Source of the DNA: Epiperipatus broadwayi
Taxonomy: Eukaryota > Onychophora > Udeonychophora > Euonychophora > Peripatidae
NCBI GenBank assembly: GCA_028023455.1
Contig: JAQFVV010006475.1
Coordinates: 618,001-682,000, forward strand
Direction of reading: 5' to 3'
Length of the DNA stretch: 64,000 nucleotides
Shown: positions 35,000-47,689 of the stretch, piece after piece
How the letters are laid out: each line of letters begins with the position of its first letter
How positions within the stretch are numbered: the first letter of the stretch is position 1
Notes under the pieces: generated by a model
What the model was told of the DNA's origin: nothing
Seen by the model: only the letters and a program-made list of their open reading frames with translations
Database searches by the model: none
Position numbers and translations under genes: made by a program

Positions 35000-37928
35000 T
35001 GTACCGGTCAAAACATGTTTATCCATCTAACATGAGCTGGAATGCATAAAATGTACTTCAAACCCAGTCAAACCCGAGATTTACTAGAGACATTCCAAAG
35101 ATAAAATATACTATATTTATTTAATAGGGGCTTTACTATGAATAGCTATGGTCAATTAATTTATTGGACTGATTCAATAATGAGACAGAAACTGATATAA
35201 GATGAATTAGTAATATTTTTATTGACAATTACATATATATCTTGATATTACCATTATTTAGCGTTGGCAAATGCACGCAGGCATTTTTATTTATTAAATA
35301 ACATTACTCTAGGTCGTTTAGTAAAATAAATTTGTGACTATTATTTAATTGCGCTAATATTATGCTATATAATAAATCACTACATTCCACTTATTAGTTA
35401 TGCCCTTTTACATCAGTTCGAGTGGCTATTATACATGAAATCAAACCAAGTCTGGAGTGAAGCTTAATAATACATCTGATTATGATAAATTTATGTTAAA
35501 TATTGGCATATAAAGCCTCTCAGATAGCTTTAGATCGAACGGGTTTTCAAGAATGGTTCGGTTCAATGCCGAAGATTGCATATTATGGAGGTAGAGTTGG
35601 CTATAAAGATTTTACTAATATGCTACGCACAAGTAAAACATAATAAAGTTGTTCTGCGGATGGATGAATAGATTTTAGGGCTTTCATGACCAACACCGGT
35701 TTACCCAGTGACCGATCGTCATGCTGCTAAAAGGGAACCTTTATTTGGTTCATAAGAGGTGCGGGACTTACATGCTACTCTGGCCCTTAGCTCAGTCTTA
35801 GCTACTGCACTACCCATAAGAGAGGAAGATGGGCTGGACTTACCGTGGCTCCATCTTATATATATATATAAAAACAGCACAACGATAAAATATTAATAAA
35901 TTTCACATCCGCCAAGCTGAAGTATATTATAAATTAAATACTATACATTAAATGAACACTAGTTTATCAGCTTGATCAAAAGAGCCAACTTTTCTGTAGC
36001 ATGAGAAATACGTATTTGCTACTGACGGGAAATATATATTCATACAAATCTTACTTTGTCCTGTTCAATATTTTGTTATCTATATTTGATAAACTACTTA
36101 AGGGGGAAACGTATATTTAAGGGACTTACAAATACTTTAATAAGGAAAATATACTTATGATTGCATTCCAGGCTAGTTTAATTTTTAGTAACATAATAAT
36201 TAAAGGCTAAAAATATGGATTTATAAGCCACATTTTATATTTACATTAATTTATTAATAAAAGACAAAATAATGAGCACAAAAGGGTCACCATTATTTAT
36301 AGATTAGGGTTTCGAAACGGAGCGCTAAATGACGCTATAATTAATACAATACGAAGATTTTAAATATCTTCAAAAAAAATATTTTGTAACTAAATGCATG
36401 CTATAATTAATAACAATACGAAGACTTTAAATAATATCTAAAAAAAAAACATTTTATAACTAATTGCGCACCGTTTCGAGACATAGGCATAATTAATAAT
36501 AATTAAAATAAGCAAAAGAAAAGTAAATATACTGCAGTGATTAATTTATATAGCAAAACATTAAATTAATAAAGAGATTTAGCAAAAGTATATCTAACCT
36601 GTATTTTAAAGAAATAATGATCCTTTCAGATTTTACACAGAGCTCTGCGATTTTAAATAATATTAAAACAGTTCTCATATGGCTGGGCTGGAGATACTCG
36701 AGCTGGAATGAAGGTGAGTTCTTTGGTGGCTTATGGCATCTTCATTTAGTTGGGAGACAATTTAAAATGGTATTCATATAGCTGGACTGAGGTGCTTGAA
36801 TTGGAACGAAGGTGAGTTCTTTTAGCGGCCTATGGCATCTTCTATTTGTTACAATACACTTGTTAGGACAACGTTGGTTGTTGCTTCGGCCTTGGCTGGT
36901 TCAAACTCTGACGTTCCATCATGGGAAAAGCAGCAAAGGTTTGCCCTTTTTTAGCTGGACATAGTGAAATTAACAATATATAGCTTGTGATAGTAACAGC
37001 TCTTCAGAGAAAAATGGAGTACTTTCCCGCTTAAAATCTAGCCTATTTATACATTTCCACCTACCAAGCTTTAACACCTTTTGGAATTTCATTTGCCTCA
37101 GGACCAATTGACTTCTAATTAAACAAAATCATATAATCTGATTTCTACTACTGATAAAGTCTCTGAGGTGTTATATTTTATTTACTTTAAAAAATTTAAT
37201 TAAAATATATAAATTATATAATTTTGATTCCGATTTCATTAATTAAATTCTTTTTTTTAGATGATATAGATTTTTAAGGCTTAGCAGATAGTAACAGTAT
37301 TCTGATTTAATGATAAAGTCTTTTGTTGCAAACAAATTCAACCAGGTGCGGTCACTAATTGATTTCTTGTCTACACAAAATTCCCATTTTTAATTATAAA
37401 CCGATGACTTTTATTTTAACTTGATATAAATAACTTTTAACATATTTTCTTTATATCGATTGTTTAAAAAAAAAGCAAATTGACAGATCTTATAAAAATA
37501 TTTTAGTTTCAGTTATATCTATAAAACATTAAATCAGAAAACCGTAAATATATTTTAAAGAAAACATTTTACATTATTTTTATTTAATCTTAAATATTAT
37601 ATGTACAAATCATTATGCCATAATTCCATGGTTTAAATTATCCATCCACATATGAATATAATAGCGAATATAATTAAGAATTGACTGATAAATTAATAAA
37701 ACATTTTATGAATAATTATGAGGATTTCTACACTATAATTTTATCAAACCTGTCTAATTATAGCATACTTTCGTATGTAAATGGATAATGCCATTCAGGC
37801 AGCCATGATACAATATTTTACCGCTTGACTTATATATCACATATTGACATTTAAAATAGATTCAAAACTAGTTTAAATGAGTAGGTCATTAGGTTGATGG
37901 TGAAACAGAAAGGGATTGGGAGGTTTCA
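35000..37928 (-). mobile_element. solo LTR-D, inserted in the RTE-like LINE
   Basis: The plus strand starts TGTACCGGTC and ends GAGGTTTCA; on the sense (minus) strand it starts TGAAACCTCCC, and the terminal 28 bases (37901-37928) pair TGAAAC with GTTTCA around a 16-nt loop. Flanks are ATAA (34996-34999) and ATAG (37929-37932), an imperfect 4-bp duplication. LINE coding motifs resume at once on the right. A minus-strand TATA box (37044-37051) and a GC-richer patch near 35520-35830 are shared features of the family. Length is 2929 bp. No gag or pol is present. Confidence 0.8.
36660..36846. repeat. about 100-bp tandem duplication inside LTR-D
   Basis: TCATATGGCTGGGCTGGAG, then GAAGGTGAGTTCTTT and TATGGCATCTTC near 36675-36745, is repeated with changes near 36775-36845. 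It is upstream (minus sense) of the TATA-box position once orientation is considered, within the GC-richer part. Confidence 0.75.
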
Positions 37929-37932
37929 ATAG

Positions 37933-38310
37933 GAGAGCAATACAGATACTTCAGACCACTCAAAGAAGTATGGAGAGATGCATGTTAGGAGTTACAAGAA
38001 GAGATCGAAAACACAATATATGGGTAAGAGAACAAGCAGCTCTTATTGACCTCATTGAAAAAATTAAAAGACTGAAGTGGAGTTGGGCTGGACATATTGC
38101 TAGAAGAGATGATAATAGATGGCCAATTGAAATCTTAAACTGTATTTGAAGTGATTGCAAAAGACCCAGAAAGAGACTACATGTGAGATGGATGGATGAA
38201 ATAAGAAAGTGTGCAGGGATGATGTGGAGAAGAGAAGCTAAAGATCGGAGAAGATAGTTTGAACTTGAAGAGAACATCCTGCAGTGGATTGATGATGGTT
38301 GTTGTTAATG
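37933..38310 (+). pseudogene. RTE-like LINE, C-terminal domain and 3' end
   Basis: RAIQILQTTQRSMERCMLGV is followed by a RRDRKHNIWVREQ segment and KIKRLKWSWAGHIARRDDNR (frame 37916-38149). This is the conserved C-terminal block of RTE-like LINEs (M-E-R-x-M-L-G, K-W-x-W-A-G-H-I-A-R, R-W). A second frame gives WMDEIRKCAGMMWRREAKDR. The 3' end trails into GATGATGGTTGTTGTTAATG near 38290, a short imperfect repeat such as RTE elements often end with. This part and 32990-34999 make one element split by LTR-D. Confidence 0.9.
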
Positions 38311-39185
38311 ATGATGATTATGAATATACATGTTCTATGCAGTAATTACAAAAAACAAAAAAGATGATACAGCAATCAACATTTTCACAATGATAGATTT
38401 TTATTTTTTATTTTTTTTATAATGCAATAGTAAAAATATTCTTGAAATTAAATACAGATTTAAAGATTTTAAAGAAATTATACAGTTAAAAAAACAACTT
38501 AAAACTATAGTTTGGACTGTTAGAATTTTTATCATCGCTACAATTTAATCTGACTTTCCATATTTTATATGAATAAAAATGAAAAACATTGTTATGCCAT
38601 CTCAAAATAAATAAATAAATATATGATCAATTATTATATTGTTTTTATTATTATAACTGTATCTCTGCCTAAAAACAAGTTGAAATAATTAAGTTATCTT
38701 TATCAAATATCTTCTCTTTAATATTTGGATCTTCTTTTTACATCATAACAATGGACAACACATTATTATATATATAATTGTATTTTTGCATTATTATTGA
38801 AAATTACTTTATAGTTAAATCTTGATTTTTGAAATTTAATTGTCTTTAATCTTGATTCCTGAATAGTAAAGTAAGAGCTAGTGTCTTTGTAATATGTTAA
38901 AATATATAATCAATTTTTTTTCTTAAATCATTATTTTGTATAATTTTTTCATTAAAAAAATCATCTTTTCAATTAATTGTAAATAATATGCTGAATATAT
39001 TTAAATAATTCAGTGAGTAAATCTTTTTTTTTTTGTTTCAAAATTGGCTCAGTAATGTTAATATATAAATTCTCTTCTGCCTATTCATTTCTTTTATAAA
39101 TTATTATATTATATGAACCAATTTTTTTTCTGTGGATATTTATATATCAACGTATGTTGAATTAAATATTTATATGGTTTTTATT
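38311..39185. other. AT-rich sequence, nothing recognised
   Basis: No gene, RNA or clear repeat was seen. It is dominated by A/T runs. Confidence 0.5.
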
Positions 39186-39377
39186 ATATAGATATGAGAA
39201 GATAATATCCATTCAATAGAGAAACACTAACTTTTTAATGTTACTAAGAAACTATCAATTACTACTAATTTGACAATTCCTGAGACATTGTCAATTAGTA
39301 ATAATTAATAGTTTTTCAGTAACATCAAAAACTTAGTCGTTCTCTATTGAATGGATATTATCTCCCCATATCTATAT
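39186..39377. mobile_element. nearly perfect palindromic MITE, 192 bp
   Basis: ATATAGATATG (39186-39196) mirrors CATATCTATAT (39367-39377). The complementarity continues inward through GATAATATCCATTCAATAGA and its complement to a centre near 39282 (TTGACAATTCCTGAGACATTGTCAA). Almost no spacer remains. No coding potential. A TA-type target (as in Tc1/mariner-derived MITEs) is possible because TA is present at both edges. Confidence 0.8.
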
Positions 39378-40319
39378 CAACATATATCTCCACTTACATT
39401 TGGACTAAATTCTATGGTGTATTTTCAAAGTCTATTTTTTCTCCACTTACTTTAATCTTAATATAAAGAAAAAATAATTCATATTATATATTAAGTTAAA
39501 GTAAAGATGATCAGAAAAAAAGGAATAGATCTTGAAAATGACTATGAGATATTTTGAAATATAAATAGAGCTATATTTATATGTATATAGATGTAGGGAA
39601 AAAATGATTCATATAAAGAACAAGATTTATAAAGAAAATGAGTATGGAAAGAATTTGAATGCACTGGAAATGCTGAAAATAACTATAGATTAGGCAGGAA
39701 ATTATTGTAAATTTTATGATGATATTTAGTTGCATATCAGATATTAGTTAGTAAAATCTAAAATGAAAAGTATTTTTTCTCTCTCTTTAACTATTCATTT
39801 TTATGAGATACATTTTAAAGCATGGAATAAAGTTTAACGTTTACATATTTTTTTCTGCTATTACACTATTGAATTAATAATTATATGCTACAATCCATTT
39901 GAATTCTTATATGCATTGCAGAAATTCATATTGTAGTTAGGGTTTTTTATTTTTTGACAAAAGAAAAGGAAGAGGGGAGTGACTTTAACTTTACTAGCTG
40001 CCAGCAATATTGGTATCACTAGAAAATTTTATATGTCTTAATTTCATAGAATTTTATGAATTGAACAGGTATCCATCTCAGTGATTTTTTAGATGCATCT
40101 GTCTGTATTTTGCAAAAAAGAAAGACAATTCGAATTTTCTTCACATAGTTTACGTTTTATGCCACTTTTGGGGGGTTCACTATAATCTAAATATAAGTAA
40201 TTTTATTCCTCCTTTTTTTGTAATCTATGATTATATATATATTTACTTTTTTATACAAATATTATATTTTTTGTAAGTAATGCTTATAATAAATAAAATA
40301 AAATTTATTTCATTATAAT
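39378..40319. other. AT-rich sequence, nothing recognised
   Basis: No conserved coding frame, RNA gene or clear repeat was seen. Confidence 0.5.
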
Positions 40320-40446
40320 AACTGGTTTAGCACAAAATACGTTTATTGTGATTATTTATCTTTTCTGCATGTGTGTGGTCATGTGTATCAGTAGTATGAG
40401 ATAGGGTGGATAGTGAAGGGGCTTGAAAGTCTGAGTTTAAATCCCC
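40320..40446 (+). repeat. SINE-like repeat, copy S1
   Basis: It starts ACTGGTTTAGCACAAAATAC, passes GTGATTATTTATCTTTTC and ATGAGATAGGGTGGATAG, and ends CTGAGTTTAAATCCCC. It matches S2 (40652-40790, minus), S3 (40961-41088) and S4 (52427-52566). The GATGGCATAGACAG and GAGTTCGAATCCC motifs of the better copies resemble tRNA A and B boxes at suitable spacing, suggesting a tRNA-derived head. Confidence 0.65.
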
Positions 40447-40651
40447 TATATTTATAATAACTAATTGTAATTTTACTAAAAGAAAACAATCAATTTATTC
40501 CAGATAGATGTATAAGCAAAATAATTTTATTTTTCCATTTTCCACACTCTGTGGTTATATTTTTTAAAATTCTTTTTACACAAATATTATAATGCGTATT
40601 TAAATTAATACACTATACAGGCTTAAACCTGCTTATATATATAATGTATAT

Positions 40652-40790
40652 GGGATTCGAACTCAGACTTATACGACCCTCAACTGTCTATGCCATCTCA
40701 TATTGCTGACCCGCCTGATCACACACATGGTGAAAAGATAAATAATCACCAATATACGTATTTCATGCTAAACCATCAATCATCAGTTGG
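40652..40790 (-). repeat. SINE-like repeat, copy S2
   Basis: On the minus strand it reads CAACTGATGATTGATGGTTTAG at the start and GTCTGAGTTCGAATCCC at the end. It carries the extra CATGTGTGTGATCAGGCGGG segment absent from S3. It forms an inverted pair with S3. Confidence 0.75.
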
Positions 40791-40840
40791 TCCAGATTAC
40801 TATCTCCACACATATATACAATCAGTGCTCAGCTTTATAT

Positions 40841-40955
40841 TAATATAGCCAATCTTCATACTTTAATGGACAGGCTTCAAACTACTCCAACTCACAACTC
40901 TTCAGCCTTCCATTTCATTGAAAATCTGATGATGGAACGTTCAAAGCCCACGTTA
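40841..40955 (-). repeat. repeat shared with 42310-42426 in opposite orientation
   Basis: The reverse complement of CATTTCATTGAAAATCTGAT and TTAATGGACAGGCTTCAA here matches ATCAGATTTTCAATAATG and TTGAAGCCTGTCCATTAA at 42310-42426, along with GAAGAGTTG between. It directly precedes S3, so it may be part of a larger composite repeat. Confidence 0.7.
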
Positions 40956-40960
40956 GTGCC

Positions 40961-41088
40961 AAGGTCAACTGATGATTCCTGGTTTAGCATGAAATACATA
41001 TATTGGTGATTATTTATTTTTTCAACGGGTCAGCAATATAAGATGGCATAGACAGTTGAGGGTCGTACGAAAATCTGAGTTCGAATAT
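40961..41088 (+). repeat. SINE-like repeat, copy S3
   Basis: It starts AAGGTCAACTGATGATTCCT and ends AAATCTGAGTTCGAAT. The inverted pair S2-S3 has about 170 bp between arms and could fold into a long hairpin RNA. Confidence 0.75.
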
Positions 41089-43865
41089 AATGCTTATTAT
41101 AAATAATGCATATAATTAAAAAAAATCAAATTTGGAACTTTATGTCATCATATAACAATACTTTTGTTAAGAGTGATAACATATACATTAAACAAATGCC
41201 ATTATAGTTAGCGTTCGTTGAATGAAAGTTAATACATATGCCATGGTGTAATGGTATTAAAGAATAGCTTAAGTTTTAAAACCTGGCACTGAGTAATAAA
41301 CTCTTAGAAAATTATTATTATTACAACTAATATAAATTATATTAAATGCAGCAAAGTTTTTAAAAATTTTATTAATTTTAGTTTTGCTTTTTAAAGAACT
41401 TAAGGCACATCTGTCAAAGATTTCAACCTGTGCTTAATAAATTAATATATTAACATTTCTTAATCTATAGATAAATATCCCATTTTTTATAATTGATGAA
41501 TAGTATAAGACCCATGAATATTTCTATCTGTAAAAAAAATTGTAATCAAGCAAGTTATCCAAGAATCATTTTAAAATAGCAAAATAGTATTGCACCAATT
41601 TTGAAATGTATGTGCCTATTTACTAATTTAGTGTGCTAAAAGGTTTTTGACAATGCAGATTTGTACGTCATGTAGTTAAATTCTTACCTATATATTTATC
41701 CTCGCTTTATTAAAGACATTATAGTTTAACATTTGATATTTGATACATTTTTATAAAAACATTTCAGGATGATACTAAAACAAAATAATTGAGAGATGTG
41801 TATCACCATTTGTATGTAAATTTGTGATAGGAATTAATATTTCTGAATTATGAAATATAATTAAAAAATCATTCACCAGATGTAATTAATGATATTAATA
41901 ATTTCTCTGAAGAATAATTACTTTTATTTTAATATTGAAGAATCTGACTTTTTTTTTCATTTTGAAGATTTACTGAACCAAATAAACAACGAACCAAATA
42001 AACTGTTAAATTATCGTTGTTTATTTCCCTAAAGTATTTATTTACAATGTTTATTATAATTATTTTTTAACTAGCTTCATCCTATATATGACTTTAAAAT
42101 TAAAATTACAATGAGTGTGGAATTAAAGTCTTTAATATTACAATATACAGTTAATTTTATTGCTATATGTTAGATGAAGGTTTTCATGAATGTAAAATGT
42201 AATTCAAAGTAATATCTGAAAACAATTATTTAAAATATTAAAATATATGAGGTCAGAGTGACTTAAAGTCAATATAAGTATGACAACATTTTTGGCATCA
42301 ACAAGGGCCTTGAGTATTCCATTATCAGATTTTCAATAATGTGGATTACTGAAGAGTTGGAGGGGGGAGGGAGAAGATTGAAGCCTGTCCATTAATGTTT
42401 GAAGATTTGCTATCTTAATATTATACCACTAAAAAATGCATTAACCAACTATATGTAGTGATAATACCTCAGTAATTCAGGTTTGAACCCAAACCAATGG
42501 TATACAATATATGTAAGATATTCCCTGTTCAACTAGCATGTATCTCTTATGATAAATGTAGAAATATCCCACTACATAGTCATGTAAATCTTATAAATCC
42601 TGTTTTACTCAGCAAAATTTTTTTAACAACAGGAATGGTGATAATGGATTTTATTATCATTCACTCTAAAGCATTTTGTTTGTTTTAGGTTTCTACATGA
42701 AGAAACTAGGCATCAAACCTCCTCAAAAAGAGAATGTTTACTTGGAATTATTTAATATAATAAATCATTTACTAATCTGTACCATAACAATACAGCACAT
42801 CCTTCAGTAGTTCTCATATTCTCAGAGCTGTGGATATTTTTATGAACTAGCATGTGTGTGTGTTAAGATTATAACATTTTTAATGGTATGAAAATAAACA
42901 AGTGGACTAATAAATAATAAAATAATTTATTAATAAAATTATTAACATCATTTTAATAAATAATTCATATATTTTATTCTCTTTCCATTTAGTAATTTCA
43001 TATACAGATATAAAGCAAAATATAGAATCATTATTTTTTTTTTTCAAACAGTTCATCTATTTCAGTCCTTATTTTTAATAACTTCATACATATATATATG
43101 GAATGTTTCACAGTTCCTCACCCAGTATACTTTCTGTTTGAGTTTGTACTCGTATTAATTCAAAAATACAGGATATCATTACTCCGTATTGAATTTCTTT
43201 TGATCTTTATAAATTTAAAGTCTTTTTGATATTGTAAAAAGGAATCTAAGAGCGCCATCCTTCCTAGGTTTTAGATATGTTTTTTTCTTCACATTTACAA
43301 TCGGTCTTTTTTTATAAATTTTCAGAAAACATATCTTTCTTCTCTTCACGCATTGGACATATAAATTAAGTTTGTATTAATATAGACATATAAAATACAT
43401 GTAAGTTTCCTGAAATTTAACTGCATAATCCAGTTCTTTCCATTTTCTGGCAAATTATGAAGTGGTAATATAATTTCTCATAAGCGTCATTTAATGGACT
43501 GGGCTGCATGTTCAGGGTTTTCAACTGACATACTACTTGTCTAGCCTTTTATGGTAAAAGATTTCCTAATATAGTAAAACATTCTTATAGCTTCTATTAT
43601 AAACTTGTAATTTCAATTAGCAGCAAAGCAAATTCTTTCACAATGCTCTTTCACTGCTGTAATGTATATTTTGCTATTTAGAATTATGTCAATCTACACT
43701 TGAACAAAGTTGACAGTTAATTGACTAATTGCCTACTATTCACTTCATTAGCCATTGCTCATCCCATAATATAGATTATCTTCTTTGTTATCTACAGTAT
43801 CTATTATAATGATGACTAGTTTACAATCTCAGATCAGAGAGAAAAATATTTTTTTGCCTTTCTTT
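41089..43865. other. AT-rich region with one dispersed repeat copy
   Basis: Apart from the repeat copy at 42310-42426 (plus), I see no recognised gene. Small frames such as 42497-42688 match no known family. Confidence 0.5.
42310..42426 (+). repeat. second copy of the 40841-40955 repeat
   Basis: It contains TTATCAGATTTTCAATAATG, CTGAAGAGTTGGAGGGG and GAAGCCTGTCCATTAATG, matching 40841-40955 in inverted orientation, with a G-rich expansion (GGAGGGGGGAGGG) in the middle. Confidence 0.7.
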
Positions 43866-46594
43866 TGGGCCGGTCGGATTTGTATGTTCATGTAACAAGA
43901 TCTAGCATCTAGGAAAAAGTACCTCGAATCCAATCGTGCGCAAGATACACAGGTCAGGAACACTCATGAACTCTGCCCTATTTGCCTATTTCCCAGATCT
44001 ATAACATTATAAACAACAATCCCGATGACACCGACTTAATTTACTTCTCACCGCCGGCATCGGTCATCGGAGACACAAAAAGACTCTAGGCTAACTTTAT
44101 ATGATAGACTAACTTAATAACTAGCTATGTTTTATGAGCAATGAAGGCTTGTGACCTAGCATATTAATTATGTATTGAGTGGAGATCATCTAGTCATATT
44201 GAGCATAAGTAATAACTTAATATATTAACTTAACTAAAAGAAAGCAATGGTTCGAGTTGATATATATATTTCAGATTTATTAATAACAAAATTATGTTGG
44301 GTTATTTACCCAACACGAGCCTCGTAAGTATTACATATATATTTATTATTTATATTTAACAATAACATAAGATTTGCAGCTATGCCAATAATATATATGT
44401 GTGACTTAATGAATTAGTGCTATTGGAATACATTACTGGAATACTATTACACCCCCAGAGACGAAAAGAGCATTTACTTGATTTAAAAAGACAATAATTT
44501 TACAAGCAGATATTATATTTGGTTACATTCAATATTATTATTAATTGGAGTTATAGATAATTAATGCGCGGGATGGATAATGAATAATTATATAAACGAT
44601 ACTAAATCTATCGCGTTAATACGTATAGTAAACTAATGGAAATATGTCTGTTTAAAGAAATCATCTCATTACAGTTTATGACTATTTCTGGCTGACTAAT
44701 AAGACACTGAAAGGTGGTGTGTGCATGGCGGTTGATTGGGTTGGTACAATTATGGATCCTGGAGTGTGCTTCATGAATTCTAAGAACGAAGTTGGCCAAT
44801 TTCCTCTGCAACGTAGGCAGGGTCGGTATTGAGACAAAGGATGGTCGGCTATGTCATTATCAGGCTGGATTTCCCAGAGCGATCCTCGTATAAAGCATGT
44901 ACATAAGACCAAGGATGTCCCCAGGGTGGTTTTACAGCCTGGTTTAAGGTCATTGAGAACGACAATGGGGCTCGACTTTGTGAATACCTCCATGTGAGAA
45001 AGAAGCACAAACATATATAAAAACAAAATGGCCTTTATGCACGTAATGCTTAATAATAAATATAACTCTAAAGGTTAAAGATTATCTAACATATTTATTG
45101 CCCATAAATTATGAAATATTCGGCGTAATGATATGGCTTCATTAAGCAAACATGGATAATAATTATACTTAAATATAAAACTAAGATCTTAAGATCCCCC
45201 TCCCCCTTACATTATGTGTCTTAATATTATTCATTACTTCCCACACCTTTAATAAATCTCAATCTTGGTTACTAAATGCCCTTGTGAAAATATATAAATT
45301 ATTACAAAATAAGTGGGTGGTGGTAATAGGTAAGATGGGTTTTACATATATAATATAATATAAGAATAAAAGATAGCGCATTATTTAGGAAGGAAAATGT
45401 GAAAAACAGATGTCAATCTGTTTTTCTACAGTAAACATAAAAATATAATCAGTTTATTTATCTAAAATCGTGAACACCTGGGCAAGTCGAATAAGACTTG
45501 TTTTGATCAAATTATAAGTTATTTACCCAGTAAATGATGGGTGGGGAAACGAAAATGAATTATATACTTCCGATTTTAGAATATCATTGGCATCTCTTTT
45601 AAAATATAAATACATAAATCTAAATGAAAATTGTTTGCCGCTTGGAAATAAAAGAAAAGAAAAACATTGTATAGGAGGCTTAATATAGATTAGTTCTTTT
45701 ACCTTGCTTATTTGGAAGAGCGATTTCACTAGGAGTCAGTCCATCGGTATTGTTTCACTAGATCTAGGGTAGCATTATTATTTGAGTATTAGCTTCGTTC
45801 ATGGAGACAGCATATTAGAACGGAGGGAAAAGGCAAAATTTCCCCTACTCACGACACATTGAGTGAGAATCAAAACTGGCGTGGAATATGTATAGCAACA
45901 TAGTTATTTAGTGGTCTCCTCTCTCTGGATTCAAATCCAGCAGTATATATGCTTTTATTTTGAAGCTGTAACTTAGCAACTACTGCTGGACCTGAGGCAG
46001 TTTAAGCATTAAGTTTCATCTGGAATAGTTTGACCGGATACTCTTATCTAGTAAGATGTTTGAAACAATGCAAGTTTGTTATCAGTTTCCCAAACGATTG
46101 TTTTAAAATATATCTTATGATTTTAAAACAAGCTAGCGTAGACAATTTTTACTATCGGGTTTATTTTATTTTTACCAATTTGTAATCTTTTACTTTTATC
46201 TAAGGGGTCTTTGGGTAATTGTTTATCGAGAGACTTTTTAACAAGATTGCATCATTTCTGGTTACAAAATTATATATGAAAAAGATAAGTTTTATATACG
46301 ATACCTTATATATAATATAATTTAATTAATTTATTCCCAATCTCCTACACTGAAATATATAAATATTTATTATTTACACCTGCGTACACATGAGATTATT
46401 AAATAAGATATTTTTAAATTAAAATAGATACGTGTTTACATGATTTATGTTATAATACTAACCAAAAGAAATATATATATATATATTATTAGCTATGTAT
46501 ATACATGCGTAAAGGCGGGTTTGAATACAGTTAGATGGTAGGAGATTGGATGTATGCTGTGAAGCAGGATCTGAGCATCAGATCATCTGCTTCA
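43866..46594 (-). mobile_element. 3' LTR of LTR element G2
   Basis: This 2729-bp LTR on the minus strand starts TGAAGCAGATGATC (46594 leftward) and ends GACCGGCCCA at 43866. It matches 49186-52062 throughout, apart from two segments of about 105 and 55 bp present only in the other copy. The terminal 35 bases (46560-46594) form a hairpin with arms TGAAGCAG and CTGCTTCA plus GATCTGA/TCAGATC. CTTT lies just outside (43862-43865) and again after the other LTR, giving a 4-bp target duplication. A GC-richer patch lies at about 44710-44990. Confidence 0.9.
44608..45026 (-). CDS. overlapping short frames in the G2 LTR, unrecognised
   Basis: A 114-codon frame at 45026-44682 and a 67-codon frame at 44811-44608 overlap in the sense strand of the LTR. 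Related frames occur in the other LTR (50224-49994 and 50123-49920) with mostly conserved residues such as IQPDNDIADHPLSQYRPCLR. The agreement is expected simply because the LTRs were identical at insertion, so it does not prove selection. No domain is recognised. The region is less AT-rich than the rest and may be structural or regulatory RNA instead. Confidence 0.2.
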
Positions 46595-46601
46595 TTTTCC
46601 C
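46595..46601 (-). other. candidate polypurine tract of G2
   Basis: On the minus strand GGGAAAA lies immediately before the TGAAGC start of the 3' LTR, as in G1. Confidence 0.65.
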
Positions 46602-46768
46602 GAACTTACCGAAAAAAATGTTTAAAAAAAAGAAAAGAAATCTTCTACTTGATGTCCAGGTTACTAAAGAACAACTTTGGATTGGTGATGTATCTAAAAG
46701 GAATTTTTATTTTACTCTGTCAGAGCGCTATCTTGTTTTGACTCAACATTTATACTAAATATCCTAAC

Positions 46769-46931
46769 TCTCTCTGCTATATTAGAAATTTTATGACTTT
46801 CATTTATGATAGAATACCCTCTCTGCTATATTAGGAATTTTATGACTTTCATTTATGATAGAATACCCTAACTCTCTGCTATATTAGAAATTTTATGACT
46901 TATTTATGATAGAATACCCTCTCTGCTATAT
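46769..46931. repeat. minisatellite, about 54-bp unit, three copies
   Basis: CTCTCTGCTATATTAGAAAT plus TTTATGACTT and ATTTATGATAGAATACCCT repeats three times with small indels and a partial fourth, inside G2. Confidence 0.9.
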
Positions 46932-47689
46932 TACTGGAAAATTTTTCACTGTCTTCAAAAAATACTTGCTTAACTGAATACAATAAGATAATAATACAAA
47001 AAACTATGCCATAATATATACACATTATTAAAGTCCTAAATCATTTACCATTGCATATCCATGTCATCGTGTTCTATTTGTCCAGTTTCTCCTCCCCCCA
47101 TTCTACACTCTCCCCCTTGCTCTACTCTCCTTCTCCCGTACTTAATTTACATTTATTTAAATAACGATTGCTATCCTACCCTTTTATTTATTAATTATTT
47201 CTAGATCTAGTTTCTCTTTAAGACAAATCCATATATATCTATACTAATTATTTATTATTTAGCTCTTCAATGCAAAGTACTGTATATAATAAATTTATTG
47301 TAACTTCTACCTGGCCTTCTTTATGTCTTCTTTCGTTGTCTGTTTTTTTGGAGTTGTTCTTCAGTACCTGAAACATCTTAACAAAGTGACTGATTAATGA
47401 TTGCATTGCTACACTTGATACACATATTTTTTTGGGAAAAAAAAACTCTATATAACTTTTATTATGAATCATTGCTTTCAAATTCTTTTTATTCTAAATA
47501 ACTCGATCACCTATTGGCAAATTTATATTGGTATTGCTACTGGGCGCCAGCCAAAGGGATAGGGCTATATGTTCTTACCAGATGATCTGCTATTATTGGA
47601 TTGTATACTTTTCTAAACTACATACTTAAATAATTATACATACAGCTTAACAGAAAAAATTTATTATGGCTTTAGCACATATTTATATA

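Noticed and set aside
44608-45026. conserved LTR frames as evidence for a functional protein
   Set aside because: LTR pairs start identical, so similarity between two copies says nothing about selection.
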